NCBI GenBank assembly: GCA_036346225.1
Contig: JARFIW010000170.1
Span: 10,478,501 to 10,542,500, forward strand
Length of the DNA: 64,000 nt
Direction of reading: 5' to 3'
Source: Platerodrilus igneus
Taxonomy: Eukaryota; Arthropoda; Insecta; Coleoptera; Lycidae
Made by a program: the position numbers and the translations under genes. Below the pieces are notes generated by a model that was given only the letters and a program-made list of their open reading frames with translations, made no database searches and was not told the origin of the DNA. Position 1 is the first letter of the stretch. Every line of letters starts with the position of its first letter. Below are positions 1-10,757 of this stretch, piece by piece.

Positions 1-81
1 CTAGGAAGAATTATTTCACGAAGAAGTAGAAGAATCTAACGATGAATCAAACCGCTAACAAAATTATGAACTCGACGAACC

Positions 82-1290
82 ATGCGAGAATTACGAAGAG
101 GACGAGGAAAAAAATGCGTGCTCAAATTTTCAGGTAGACCAATTTATAAACGACCAAACATAATCAATATAAATAATATCAATCAACAAGTATTGCCATA
201 TATAGAAATTCCCCACGCAGAATTTAAATTATTAATCGATACCGGATTTTCAAAAACATTAATTAACCCCCGAACCGTAAAAAACATTATTTAGATTTTG
301 TAAAAAGAGAACCCTTTAAACTTAAAACAGCCCATTAAACGACCCTACATCAATTCATAGCAAACATACCCCTACCAAAAACATTCAATGTATAAATGAA
401 ACACAAATTTTGTATTTTCGAATTTAACGATAAATACGACGGACTGATAGGAATAAACCTTCTAAGAAACTTAGAAGCCATTATTGATATAAAAAAACGT
501 TTATTAAGAACAAAACACGAACAAATCCCCATTAAATTTCAAAATACCCAAACCGAGCAAAAATACACCATAGAACCCCGTACAGAGAAACAAATAAAAA
601 TCCCAGTAAATTCAAAAGAAGACGTATGAATTATAAACCACATAACATTTCAACAAGGAGTAGAAACCCTTACAGCATTAGTACAAATAAAAGATAATTA
701 TGCAACCACAACGATATTAAATTCAAACGTAGAACTATCGCGTAGAACTATTGCTAACAAACCCAATTAACGTAGAAGAATTAAATTTTAACGAAATGGA
801 AATAGATGAAAATTTAGAAAACGGTTGTAACATTTGCTTCAACACCGACATTAACAAAGAAGAGGAGAGAGCAATTTAAAACTTATGTTTTGAATACCGT
901 GATATATTCCATTGTAAAGGAATACCCTTAACATTTACCAATACAGTCAAACACAATATAGAACTAACAGACAAGTCAATTTTTACAAAAGCATACAGAC
1001 TACCTCAGGCAAGCCAAGAACAAGCCGATAGACAAGTAGCAGATTTACTAGAACAAGATATACAACACTCCAACTCAACATGGAACAGCCCGTATTAATA
1101 GTACCAACGAAATAACTTATGATAAAGTAAAAAGTAAATTAGATAACGACAAAGAACGTATCACCACAACCCGCAATAAGAATACCGACGCAAATAAATT
1201 TTCAATAGGACAAACCGTGTACGAAAAAAATTTCCAAAGCAAAAAGACACACAACGGCACTCAGAAATTTAGGCCCGTTTATAATTAAAA
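82..1290 (+). pseudogene. Errantiviral pol remnant (protease, RT start, integrase tail)
   Basis: Residues around 230-290 encode a retropepsin active-site signature (LLIDTGFSKTLINP). A second open segment (396-629) continues the protease-RT linker (GLIGINLLRN). Around 896-1095 in another frame is the N-terminal RT region (RDIFHCKGIPL, KAYRLPQAS, STWNSPY). The sequence then jumps at about 1100 to an integrase C-terminal-like stretch (FSIGQTVYEK, 1199-1228). RT palm, RNase H and the integrase core are missing, so most of a roughly 3-kb pol has been deleted. In-frame stops separate the pieces. It is a dead gene; the family assignment rests on the protease motif and the downstream env. Confidence 0.75.
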
Positions 1291-1379
1291 AAATATCAGA
1301 CAAAATATAGCCGTAGTAGACAACGGTAAGACAATAAAATACATTCATTTGAAAAACTTAAGACAACCTGTAATTTCAG

Positions 1380-2662
1380 ATGGACAGCCATCACCCTTAT
1401 TGTCAACCTTCGACCAGGTAGAACGGACAACAACGTATTAATTGAAGACATAAAAAACAACCCCGCTATACTATCAATAAAATTGGGAAGTATGCAAAAT
1501 ACAATAGAATACAAGCCCTTGAAACTAACATGCAAACTACTATGTTAGGAATGCGAGACTGAATTAGATTCAATATAATATTCACTCAAATAATAGCAAC
1601 TCCCACTGTGATCCAACAAATTTTAGCCACCTTAGAAAACGCTGCAACATTTGCAAAATTAAATACATTACACTCTAGTATCATAGAACCAACTGACTTA
1701 TTACAAGAATTATTAAGAATTAGATCATTTATAACTAATAGTAAATTACACTTTAATGTAATAGAATCAAACATTCTCATATTTGAAAAAATAGCTTTAG
1801 TGAAAGACCATGTAAAGAACAACGAAATAACATTTTTGATAAAAATCCCAATAGTAGAAAGTAGCATTTATAACTATTATCATTTATTTGCATTTCCATG
1901 TATCAAGTTATCATAACCAAAACCAAGTTCCTATTCTTAAATGAACTAAGATATGGTTACATCAACGAAAAATGTACGGAAGTAACACCAAATCAATATT
2001 TATGCCAATCATTAACCAGAACAACTATCCAAGAAGACAGCCCTTGCGAAGTACAATTATTAAAATTTTTAAATCATTACAACTGTGAAGTCAAACCCGT
2101 ACAAATCACAAATATGAAAATTCGGAAATTTACGGAAAAGAAATGGATTGCCATATTCCCAACAGAAGTAATTGTAACCGCGCATTGCAATCAAGACGAG
2201 AACAATTTAGCACTAACCGGAAGCAAAGTAATTACGCTTAAAGAAGACTTATTTAAAATTGAAAAACGAAATCATCAGAGTATATCAAGATCGCACGATA
2301 ACCAAGAAATTCGCAAATTTACCGAAATTACATTCAAAATTCCACAACCCGAAGACCAAGAAATTATCAAGAAACCCATGTAACTAGAACGCCTAGACTG
2401 GGACGATCTCAACCACGCCATGAAACTAATGGAGAATTATAAAAAACACTTGAGTGAGTTAAAAGTGCCGAAATTACACTATAATAATATAAGCGTTTGG
2501 ACAATTGTATTAATCATTTTAATTATTTTATTAATCATGTATGCATTTTACAAAATGTATCTTAGAAATAAGAATACAGAAAACAATTTTATACATAAGG
2601 AAACAAAGGTAAATAAAGAAGTAATAGATGTACCCTTAGGGGCAATGAATTTTAAGCAATGA
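1380..2662 (+). pseudogene. Env-like glycoprotein gene of errantivirus, broken
   Basis: Downstream of pol, open segments 1608-1916, 1898-2383 and 2420-2662 form one env-like gene. The middle part has spaced cysteines and a TEVIVTAHC stretch, as in the C-terminal half of insect retroviral Env proteins related to baculovirus F proteins. The last part has a strongly hydrophobic segment of about 20 residues (VWTIVLIILIILLIMYAFYK) followed by a basic tail, a typical membrane anchor. The last two segments share a frame and are separated by a single TAA at 2381-2383; a frameshift lies near 1900. The signal-peptide end upstream of about 1380 is not recognisable. Function in this copy is lost; its role in the intact family is virion surface fusion protein (family knowledge). 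Confidence 0.7.
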
Positions 2663-2713
2663 ATTTAAAGAATTAAGCAAAGAAAATCTTAATTTTTCAT
2701 TTACGTTGGGAGG

Positions 2714-3276
2714 AGTTATGCATTGCCCAATCTATGTATGTATAATAAAATAGAATTTATTAGAAATTATTAGAAATTATTAAGAAGTTATTACGTCAAA
2801 TACAACATTGTATTTTAAGAATAAATACAAAAAGGTTATTGAAAGTTCACAAGCAAGTTGCGAGAACGAATGCAATACATTGTATTCCAGACAGTAAGTG
2901 ATACTGCAGGTGCAAGTCACAGACGGTTAAGAAAACGCAATTACTTAGAAATTACGATTGTTGCATTGTATAATGAATAGAATTAGGGAATAAGCAGGCA
3001 TGAGCTCTGCAAGTTCCCACAGACATGTGAAGGGCAGGAACAACATAAATACCCTGGGAGGCCCAAGACTATCAGTCAGTCTTGAGTATTTCAGCTTTAA
3101 CATGCCGTTTGTTTAGGCTACTCGCCCTTATTAAACTCCAATTATTATTTAATTTTTGACTTAGTATAAATCAATCCAGTTTGTCAAAATTTAATTGTAA
3201 TTTCTGTTTAACCAAATAAAATTTGTTACAAGTTTTTAGAGAAGTTTTTAAAAAGACCCAGGCCCGAAACGTAACT
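2714..3276 (+). repeat. 3' LTR of errantivirus-like element
   Basis: A 563-bp LTR with termini AGTTA...TAACT directly after a purine tract TTGGGAGG. It holds a TATA-like CATAAATAC at 3044-3052, an initiator-like ATCAGTCAGT at 3071-3080 and a polyadenylation signal AATAAA near 3216. It aligns along its length with the solo LTR at 43387-43935. TGCA follows immediately and is the expected right-hand TSD. Confidence 0.85.
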
Positions 3277-3280
3277 TGCA

Positions 3281-3813
3281 TAGTAAAATATATTTCGTAA
3301 ATATACGAAAAACACGTGGTGATGTAGATGAATAATAGTTTGTGGCGGTCGTACGGCAAAACTATTGATTTTACAAAAAGGATGTTAATACATAAATTGT
3401 GGGAAAATATCTCTAGTTAAATTTTGTATATAAATGTTTTTATCGTGAAATTAATCGGAAAAGAGATATTATCAAAAAACTGCTATTAGGCTCCAGTATG
3501 GCTGCGCAAGCGACAAAATTACGAGATGGCAAAGTTGATATTCGGAAAAAGCACATCGAAATCTATAAAATTGACAATTTTTAAAACTCCCCTTTTTTTC
3601 AAATCAAATGACTGTACTATTTGTAGATCTAGAAAAAACAGTCGCAAATGTAAAATGGGAAAAAATGTTCGAAATACGAAAAAAGATAGGAATGAGTTTA
3701 TAGGGATAAACGAATAGTACATAGCTTATACAAAAAACAAACAGCGGTAATTGAATTAGAGCAGGAACGTAGATAAGTACATATTAGGGAAGAGAAGAGA
3801 CAATGATGTGCGC
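3281..3813. other. Intergenic, nothing recognised
   Basis: AT-rich sequence between the errantiviral LTR and a solo LTR. Short open frames near 3519-3722 overlap on both strands and have no recognisable motif. I see no gene, RNA or repeat structure here. Confidence 0.5.
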
Positions 3814-3817
3814 TATC

Positions 3818-4448
3818 TGATCATGCCAAAATTGGCATGTACATTTTTAAATATGCGACTAAATTCTCGCAATTATTTCAAATAGACTTGTGCATTTCCG
3901 TCATTTCGGACAGTTGCGTTTGCGCAAAAAAAAATGCGCAGGAGCGGAGTGATAGCACAAGTGCGCTGTGTGTGACACGACATTATTAGCCAACGAGACG
4001 TCGAACGGTGACGTTTACCTGTATCGTTCTTTTGTCTTTTTTCTTTATCTTGCTTTATCGTTTCTTACCTGGTTTTCCTTTCGTCCTACCTACGATCAAA
4101 GTAGTCGGAAGACAATAAATCAGGATTCAACGAAGGCATGACGTAACCCAGCCCAAACACCGCCCAAACAACGCCAAACGAGATCCATGGAAATCAGCAT
4201 GGCCCCTGTGCAAGAATGACCCCAAAATCGCGAAGAGTTCCACATTTTTAAGTGAGTACATTTTATCTTTTTAAGGTGCATCTTGTATCACTGTAAGCAT
4301 ATTTGGTATGTGATACAATTTGAGACGCAATTATGTCGTAATATCTTGTGCAATAATGTGAACGTGGATAATATCAGTGTTGCCAATTGTGGAAGTGGCT
4401 CTGAACACGCGTGCGCGGGATTATAACAGTTGCGCCGGGAGTATAACA
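3818..4448 (+). repeat. Solo LTR (family W), TSD TATC
   Basis: A 631-bp LTR starting TGATCATGCC and ending TATAACA, flanked by TATC at 3814-3817 and at 4449-4452. It is a diverged relative of the two LTRs at 10062-10737 and 14700-15416: it shares the palindromic GCCAAA/TTGGC start, the TTATCTTxxTTTATCGTTxCTTA block and the GTGAGTAC...TTGCATATTGTG-like downstream part. Nothing internal to an element remains, so it is a solo LTR left by LTR-LTR recombination. Confidence 0.8.
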
Positions 4449-4479
4449 TATCCCCATTAATTTTTAACTATCAAAGAGG

Positions 4480-5100
4480 CAATGAATACTGTCAAATGCA
4501 TAAAGAAATTTGGAACTACAATACAGAGACAAACGATTAATATGCTCAGATCTGCAGACGCGGTATTAGCATCTAGCAAGGAAGAGTGAGAAACAGCTTA
4601 TAATTAAATGGAAACGGTACTAACAAAGAGATACGGTATGAAAATTAGCAAAATAAACTAAGGTTTTAGTATGTAAAGGAGGGAAAAATAAGTCAAAAAC
4701 CGGAATACAAACAGGAAAGTACGAGTAGTATTTCCAAGGGGTTTAGGATTTCTGTTACCTAGGAAACCAAATAACTCAAGATGGGGAAACTGCAAAAGAT
4801 ATACAACAAAGATTAGTACAAGGCCGTGCTGCATTTAACAAAAATAAGCAGCTACTATGACGAAGACAACAAACATGGAAACAAGGAAAATATTGTTGAA
4901 AGCAGATGTGTGGTGCACATATATCACTGTACGACTGTGTGACGTGGGCCGTAGGAAGAGCGGACAGTAAAAAACTAGAAACTTTTGAAATATGGTGCTA
5001 CAGACGAATGATGAAGATAGTTTGGACAGACCAAATTAAGAACGAAGAGGAACTAGAAATGGTAAGGAAAGAAGAAATATGCGGAAAGCACTGGAACTAG
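4480..5100 (+). pseudogene. LINE reverse transcriptase, C-terminal fragment
   Basis: Broken frames encode the end of a non-LTR retrotransposon RT. At about 4545-4580 a degenerate catalytic box reads RSAD-AVLASS (normally F/YADD plus hydrophobics), one aspartate codon missing. At 4759-4860 the thumb-like motif YLGNQITQDGE is visible, and 4906-5100 continues with WAVGRADSKKLETFEIWCYRRMMKI, the conserved tail of many RTE/CR1/jockey-like LINE proteins. At least two frameshifts separate these. The 5' end is lost at the solo LTR boundary, and a satellite begins right after the stop codon. Confidence 0.75.
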
Positions 5101-5103
5101 AAT

Positions 5104-5985
5104 AAGCCGTCGAAACTTTGTGTGAACTCATCGAAAACTTTCGATTCACGCTACAAAAATACAAGTAATCATCAGCAGGATACTTTTTCACCGAATGACC
5201 GGCTGGCGTTAAAAGTTAAAAAATTAATGAATAATAGTTAGCGGTCGGAACTCTGCGTAGTAATATTTGTACTTATTAGAACTCATCGAGAATTATCGAT
5301 TCACACCTCAAAAGTGCGAAAAATCATTTGCAAGACACCTTCATCGAATGTCCTGCTGGTGTCAAAATAAAAAAATTATTTTATAATCGTTAGTCGTCGA
5401 GCTTTGCGTAGAAATGATTGTACTTAGTAGAACTCATCGAAAACTATCGATTCACACCTCAAACGTGCGAAAAATCATCTGCAAGACACTTTCATCAAAT
5501 GTCCTGCTGATGTCAAAAATTTAAAAAATTATTTAATAATAGCTAGTCTCGGAACTCTGCGTAGAAATGTTTGTACTTATTAAAACTGATCGAGAAATAT
5601 CGATTATACTTATTAGAACCCATCGAGAATTACGATTCACACTTCAAAATTGCGAAAATCATCTGCAGGACATTTTCATCGAATGTCCTGTTGGTGTCAA
5701 AGGTTAAAAGATTATTAAATAATAGTTAGCTATCGGAACTCTGCGTAAAGAAGATTGCACTTAATAGATCTCATCGAGAACTATCGAATCACGCCACAAA
5801 AATTTGAGAAATCATTAGCAGGACACTTTTTCGCCGCATGTTCTGTTGGTGTCAAATGTTAAAAAATTATTTAATAGCAATAAGCCGTCGGAACTTTGCG
5901 TGAAATTGATTGTACTTATCAGAACTTATCGAGAACAATCGATTCACGCCAAAAAATTCAGGAAATTACTGCAGGACAAATTTTC
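5104..5985. repeat. Tandem satellite, ~152-bp unit, about 6 copies
   Basis: The anchor GTCGGAACTxTGCGT recurs at about 5109, 5244, 5396, 5548, 5732 and 5887, giving spacings of 135, 152, 152, 184 and 155 bp. Each unit also holds CTCATCGAGAACTATCGATTCAC, an ATCATCTGCAGGACACTTT block and GTCAAAxxTTAAAAAATTATTTAATA. The fourth unit carries a ~33-bp internal duplication. Copies differ by 10-20 percent by eye. The array starts immediately after the LINE stop codon and may be the tail of that LINE family or an independent satellite. Confidence 0.8.
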
Positions 5986-5989
5986 ACCG

Positions 5990-7080
5990 TAGGTCATGCT
6001 AGATGCAATACATGCTGTTTATATAAATAACGTAATTGTTGCAATTTTTATTTTTATAAGAAATGAAACTCGAATAGGGCTAACGTGAACTCTTGCTTAA
6101 AGCTGTAATATTTATTGCTTTCTTCTAATTTAGAGGGGGAGGTGTCGCGCTAGATTCGTGAAGTTAGCAGGACATTTTAATTTTAATTTTTAGGGTTCCG
6201 CACCTTATAAGATATAACGGAACCTTTATAAGATCAGAGGTTTTTCTCGAAGAGTATGTAGGGATTTGAAAATTGACACAGTCTAGGTCTTTATGGCGCG
6301 CACATATATCGAGTCAGAAAATGGAAAAAAAAATATTTTTTGATTAAAATGGTGGGGGTTAATTCGGTCAAAAGAAAAAAAGTTTTAATAAATATATCGT
6401 GTGAGGTATCATTTGAAAGAAGATTCTAAAAAGCTTCTAAAAATATTTTTTGATAATTTTTGGTCCAGTTTGCAGTAGTCTTCATGATACAGCTCGAATT
6501 GTACCATAAATGACCGTCCTCTCTCCGTTCTCCTACATATCCAAAGCCAAAAGTTTGATTTTAATAGGGATAGTCGCTATTGAGTCATAGATTATCGGAA
6601 AACTGCAAGTTTTTTTGACAGTGTAATGGTTGCTGAAAAAAAAATTAAACACAGTAATAGACAACGTATTTACTAATGTACCAGTACAATGTGAGACAAT
6701 AAATTCATTTTTCAGTTATCACAACCAAATTTTGATAAGATTTAAATATACATAAAAATAAAACCATTTCGAATGGACCCTGCACCTTGCCGAAGTTCTA
6801 AATTACTACAACAGGTGAAATGACTTGCGTATTCCAATGAGCTAAAGAGCCAAACTACAGGTCCCACCAAAGTTAGTGAGGAGCCAGACTAAGACAGGTT
6901 CCCGAAACAGGGCAGCGGCTCTTTCGGTACTTAGATTGTCGGAGATCATTGGGGTCGGTATGGCAGTTTAAGACACGCGATTTCGAACACATCCCTATGT
7001 TTTTGTGTATGAAATTCGACAAAAGTATCGTCAAATTTTAGTCGATTTAAAGCATCAACGATTCTAATTAATTTTGCGGT
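5990..7080. other. Gene-free stretch with a probable dispersed repeat
   Basis: No coding region is recognised. Around 6188-6230 the sequence TTTTTAGGGTTCCGCACC...CGGAACC resembles the start of a repeat often seen in insect genomes (recognition by eye, not verified). The rest is AT-rich. A possible more upstream part of the BEL/Pao element may begin after 6780, but I cannot show it. Confidence 0.35.
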
Positions 7081-7084
7081 GATT

Positions 7085-8895
7085 CAGCCCTGATGACCCC
7101 ACTCAGATTTATAGGCTGAATGCTGCGACATACGGTGTTAGCTCTGTCGCGTATTTAGCAATCAGAACCCTCCGACAATTAACTGACGATAGAGAATCCC
7201 AATTCCCTCTAGCCGCGGCGGTTATTCGCTCGACCTGTACAAAGACGATTTTCTGTGTGGTTCCGGTGATATTCGATTGTATTTGAGCATTCGAAATTAC
7301 TTAATTCATCTACTTGCCTCTGGCTGTTTGGGACTGCGCAAATAGGCTGCTAATAATAGTGCCATATAGCAAGACCTTCCAAAGAGTCACTGTCAGAATC
7401 AGAATTTAGAATTTGATGCCAATCAAGCTATCAAGATGCTTGGAGTTCAATTGTCTGAGATCGACAACTCCTTTCTATTTATTGTAAAAGCTCTAGGAGT
7501 AATGTGTACTGAACGAGCAATACATTCTCAGATAACTAAAATTTACGACCCTCTAGGGTTTATGGCGTCTCTTGCTATGTTTGTAAAACGCATCATTCAA
7601 CACCTATGCATGTTAGGTTTATGTTGGGATGAGGAACCTCCAACCGATATCTGGTTGCACTGGCAAGAATATTTTAATGATCTAATCAAACTATCCTCAT
7701 TAAGAATTCCGCGGTGTTTATCTTTTGTGGATTTATACAGCTTTAAATTACATAGATTTTGCGATGCTAGTGAGGCAGGTTTTGCGGCCTTCATATATTT
7801 TCGTTTTACAACAACGTCGTCTGATAAATTTTCAGTGGTACTTGCTGCCAAAACTAGTGTCCCCCAATTAAATACTCCTCTATTTTACGGCTAGAATTAT
7901 TCTCAGCTATGCTATTAACCGCTGTAGTTTCCTTTGTGTTAGAAACACATTAAGGAATAATTAACTTCGCTAATATTATTGCCTGAAGTGACTCTTCGGT
8001 AGCGCTTACATGAATTCGGTCTCCCCACTTTCGCTGAAAGACTTTCGTTGCTAACCTAGTGAGTCACATCTATCAAACTATTTCGCCGAACAGGTGGTTT
8101 CACGTTCGCTCTGCATACAACCCGGCTGATCCAGCCTCCAGAGAATTACTCTACAACACGGTTCTGTCATGTTTCCTTTGGTGGACCGGGCCAACTTGGC
8201 TTTCGTCCCAACCTTATTCATGGCCTATGGAACCCATGTTATCTAATACTAGCTTAAATGCAATCTCTGGACAAAGAATGTTGACCTTCGTATCTTTAAA
8301 GAAAGGAATCGGATCCAACTTTAATGATTACTTGCTCGAATCTTGCCCCTCGTTAAGAAAACTAAAAGTTATTTTTGCCTATATTTATAGGTTTCTTAAA
8401 CTTCGAACCTTAGCGTCCACCTGGACTATTAGCAAATCCAGAGTTAGATGATTTTTTGATGATTATTGCCAAGCATGTTCAACAAACTTACTTCACTAAC
8501 AAAATAATGTTATTGAATTTTAACCACAAACTTCCAAAGACTTTTCGTAAACTGACACTCTTTATTAACTTTGCATGTATTTTAAGGTTGGGTGGTCACT
8601 TGTCCTAGTCGTCACTGCCTTTTTTGTAAGAAGCATCCTGTTTTGTTGCCTAAACGGTATCGGCTTATTATTACTAAGTTTATCGTGCGAGCCATTCCTG
8701 CAAAATACTGGCAAGCTTGTTATCAATACTACTGTCTACTTTTCAACAACAATTTTGGATAATATCCATTAAAACCACAGTCAGAGGCTATCTATCTAGC
8801 TGCATAAAATTGTTTCACACTAAGCCTTTATCGGTAACTTCCTTAATGGGCGACTTACCTTCAACTCGAACATATACACGAAAAGTGGACTTCTG
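7085..8895 (+). pseudogene. BEL/Pao retrotransposon pol remnant
   Basis: A degenerate BEL/Pao polymerase read from several frames. RT: NAATYGVSSVAYLAIRTLRQL with DDRESQFPLAAAV at 7126-7240. RT/RNase H connection: KIYDPLGFMA at about 7540-7570 and the WDEEPP...W block at 7626-7660. RNase H-like: HRFCDASEAGFAAFIYFR at 7750-7805. Downstream: NPADPASR at 8119-8142 and WWTGPTWL at 8180-8205, both characteristic of BEL/Pao. Integrase zinc-binding region: FINFACILRLGGH near 8560-8600, then a frameshifted stretch continuing to about 8895. There are deletions before 7436, stops and at least four frameshifts. No LTRs can be tied to it with confidence. Confidence 0.8.
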
Positions 8896-8914
8896 AAAGC
8901 AATTTAACAAAAGA

Positions 8915-10060
8915 TGAAGCATGTGGAAGGCAACGGAAAATCACCACATTACCTCCCAAGTACACAGCGTACTTAAATTGTAAAAAATATGATAGCATTC
9001 TCTGGGGTAAAAGATTCCGCAGTTAAAATAGTCCCCCATTCGGATCTTCGAAAGGGGACTACTTCGGAGGATGCGATCGGAAAGTTCAGAATAAGAGTCT
9101 GGAACATTTTGCGAGTCGGAGCGTGGAATGCCAAAAGTATGAAGCAAGTAGGTAAGCTAGAGAACCAGAAAATTGAAATGAGTAGGTTAGCACTAGACAT
9201 AGTACGAATCAGCGAAGTTCGATGACCGGAGGCGGGGGATTTTTAGAGTGGAGACTTTAGGGTAATTCATACAGGAGCAGAGGAAGAAAATTTGGGTGTG
9301 GGAATAGTTATGCGAAAAAAGATAGGACACTGTGTAGCAAATTACTTACAAAAGAACGAAAGAGTACCCATAGTTAGTTTAGAATCTAAATTGGTAAACA
9401 CAATAATAATACAAGTATACATGCCCATCTCTACCCACAGTGATGAGGAGGTAGAAGCGATCTACAAAGATATCGAAAACATACTAAGATATGTAAAAGG
9501 ACAAGAAAATTTAATAATTACGGTGGTTTTTAATACAGTGGTAGATCAGGGTAGGAAAGGAGCGGTAGTAGGTTTATTTGGTTTAGACACGAGAAACGAC
9601 AGGGAAAATAAGTTGGTAGAATCTTGCGACAAGAACGATTTAATCATCTCAAACACATTATTTCAACATCATGCTAGAAGACGATATACGTGAAAGATGC
9701 CAGGAGATATAGGAAGATATCAAATAGATTACATTCTTGTTAGACAGCGGTTTAGGAATCAAGTAAAAGACTGTAGAAGCTACCCAGAAGCAGATATAGA
9801 CACTGACCACAAAATCGTAATTATGAAGACTGCACTTAAATTTAAAGGAAGATAAGATATGTTCTTAGGCACCAGGGAATAGTACGGGGTAGATTACAAG
9901 CAAAGAAAGGTAGATGTAAACATAGATTCAGGTAAATGCGTAGATTAGCACATAATAGGAAACAATGGATGTACGCGTCCAACCAGTTCTACAACTGGAA
10001 ACCTAATGATGATGGTGTTGTAGAAGGATGTACAACCAAAACTAAATCATATAGTTTAAT
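8915..10060 (+). pseudogene. LINE apurinic-type endonuclease (EEP) fragment
   Basis: Encodes the 5' part of a non-LTR retrotransposon protein: a leader ending in PPKYTAYLNC, then VGAWNAKSMKQ (9117-9150), an IVRISEVR motif at 9201-9224, GVGIVMRKK (9295-9321), IIQVYMPISTHSDEEVE (9406-9456), an NLIITVVFN equivalent of the GDFN box in which Asp is replaced (9510-9536), NDLIISNTLFQ...RRRYTW (9634-9690) and a final IDYILV...DTDHKIV block (9729-9826). These are the successive motifs of the EEP nuclease domain that nicks target DNA. Two or three frameshifts and the V-for-D change in the FN motif make it inactive. The same family lies inverted at 22380-24215. The RT half is absent; an LTR element starts at 10062. 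Confidence 0.8.
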
Positions 10061-10061
10061 C

Positions 10062-10737
10062 TGTTACGTGCCAAATTTGGCACTAGACTTTTGTTAGTTT
10101 TAGTTTTGATGTGCGGGAAAGTTCGCGCCATAAATTTGAAAGACTTGGTGCTTGTATTTCCGTCACGTCAAAAGTGCATTGGACGAACTTCGCGCCGACG
10201 CGTGTGGGGGAAGAAAAAGTGGGGAAGTTTCCAAGAGACGCTGAGGAAACGAGGTTTTTGGCCTTTGAACTTCAACTAGAGTGGTCGTGTCTGGTATCGT
10301 ATCTTATCTCTAGTATGTAGATTTCCTTTTTGCTTATCTTTTTATCGTTCCTTATAACCTGTTCCTGTCATTACCGCTACATAGGTAGAAGATAAATCTG
10401 GATACAACCTGGGAGCAGCCCACACCCCGCAGTCGCTAGCCGGAGCAATCCCGGAGGTCGCAGCCCCCATCTGTAAATAATCCGGAAGGTAGCTACGAGC
10501 AACCCGGAAGGACATGATTCGGTAGGAAGCTGTACTTATTCTTGTGAGTACCGCGCTTTAATAACATATTGTATAAATTTGATATCTTTTGTCATTACGT
10601 GTAATAATTTGCATATTGTGTGACGTCATTGACAAATGGGCGCGCTAAAATTTGTATTATAGATTAGCGTTACCAACTGCCGTTGCGTCGCATATACCGC
10701 GTCGACGGTTATGTAAGAGAAACCCGTAAATGTAAGA
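10062..10737 (+). repeat. 5' LTR of the LARD-like element (family W)
   Basis: A 676-bp LTR. It opens with a perfect 16-bp palindrome GTGCCAAATTTGGCAC at 10068-10083 and has only one TTTTAG hexamer where the 3' LTR has about nine. GC-rich blocks at 10130-10210 and 10400-10500 contrast with the AT-rich surroundings. Confidence 0.8.
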
Positions 10738-10739
10738 AT

Positions 10740-10757
10740 TGGCGACATTAACGTGTT
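10740..10757 (+). other. Primer binding site-like sequence
   Basis: TGGCGACATTAACG starts 2 bases after the 5' LTR end. TGGCGAC is a common start of insect LTR-element primer binding sites (tRNA-Arg type); the rest matches poorly, so the tRNA is uncertain. Confidence 0.45.

Larger units (their letters stand above)
1..3276 (+). mobile_element. Errantivirus-like LTR provirus, 3' portion, degenerate
   Basis: The window opens inside a Ty3-type element of the errantivirus class. In order on the plus strand it shows an aspartic protease piece, the start of reverse transcriptase, a deletion joining RT directly to the integrase C-terminal tail, an env-like gene with a C-terminal membrane anchor, a purine-rich tract (2705-2713) and a 563-bp LTR. 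The LTR begins AGTTA and ends TAACT, the terminal inverted repeat also seen in the related solo LTR at 43387-43935. The 4 bases after the LTR are TGCA; the matching left TSD is outside the window. Errantiviruses are known from insects, so this helps place the genome. Multiple stops, frameshifts and the pol deletion mean this copy cannot be autonomous. Confidence 0.85.

Noticed and set aside
5104..5985. Regularly spaced repeats as a CRISPR-like array
   Set aside because: The whole ~152-bp unit is repeated with no unique spacers, and the context is a eukaryotic LINE/satellite.
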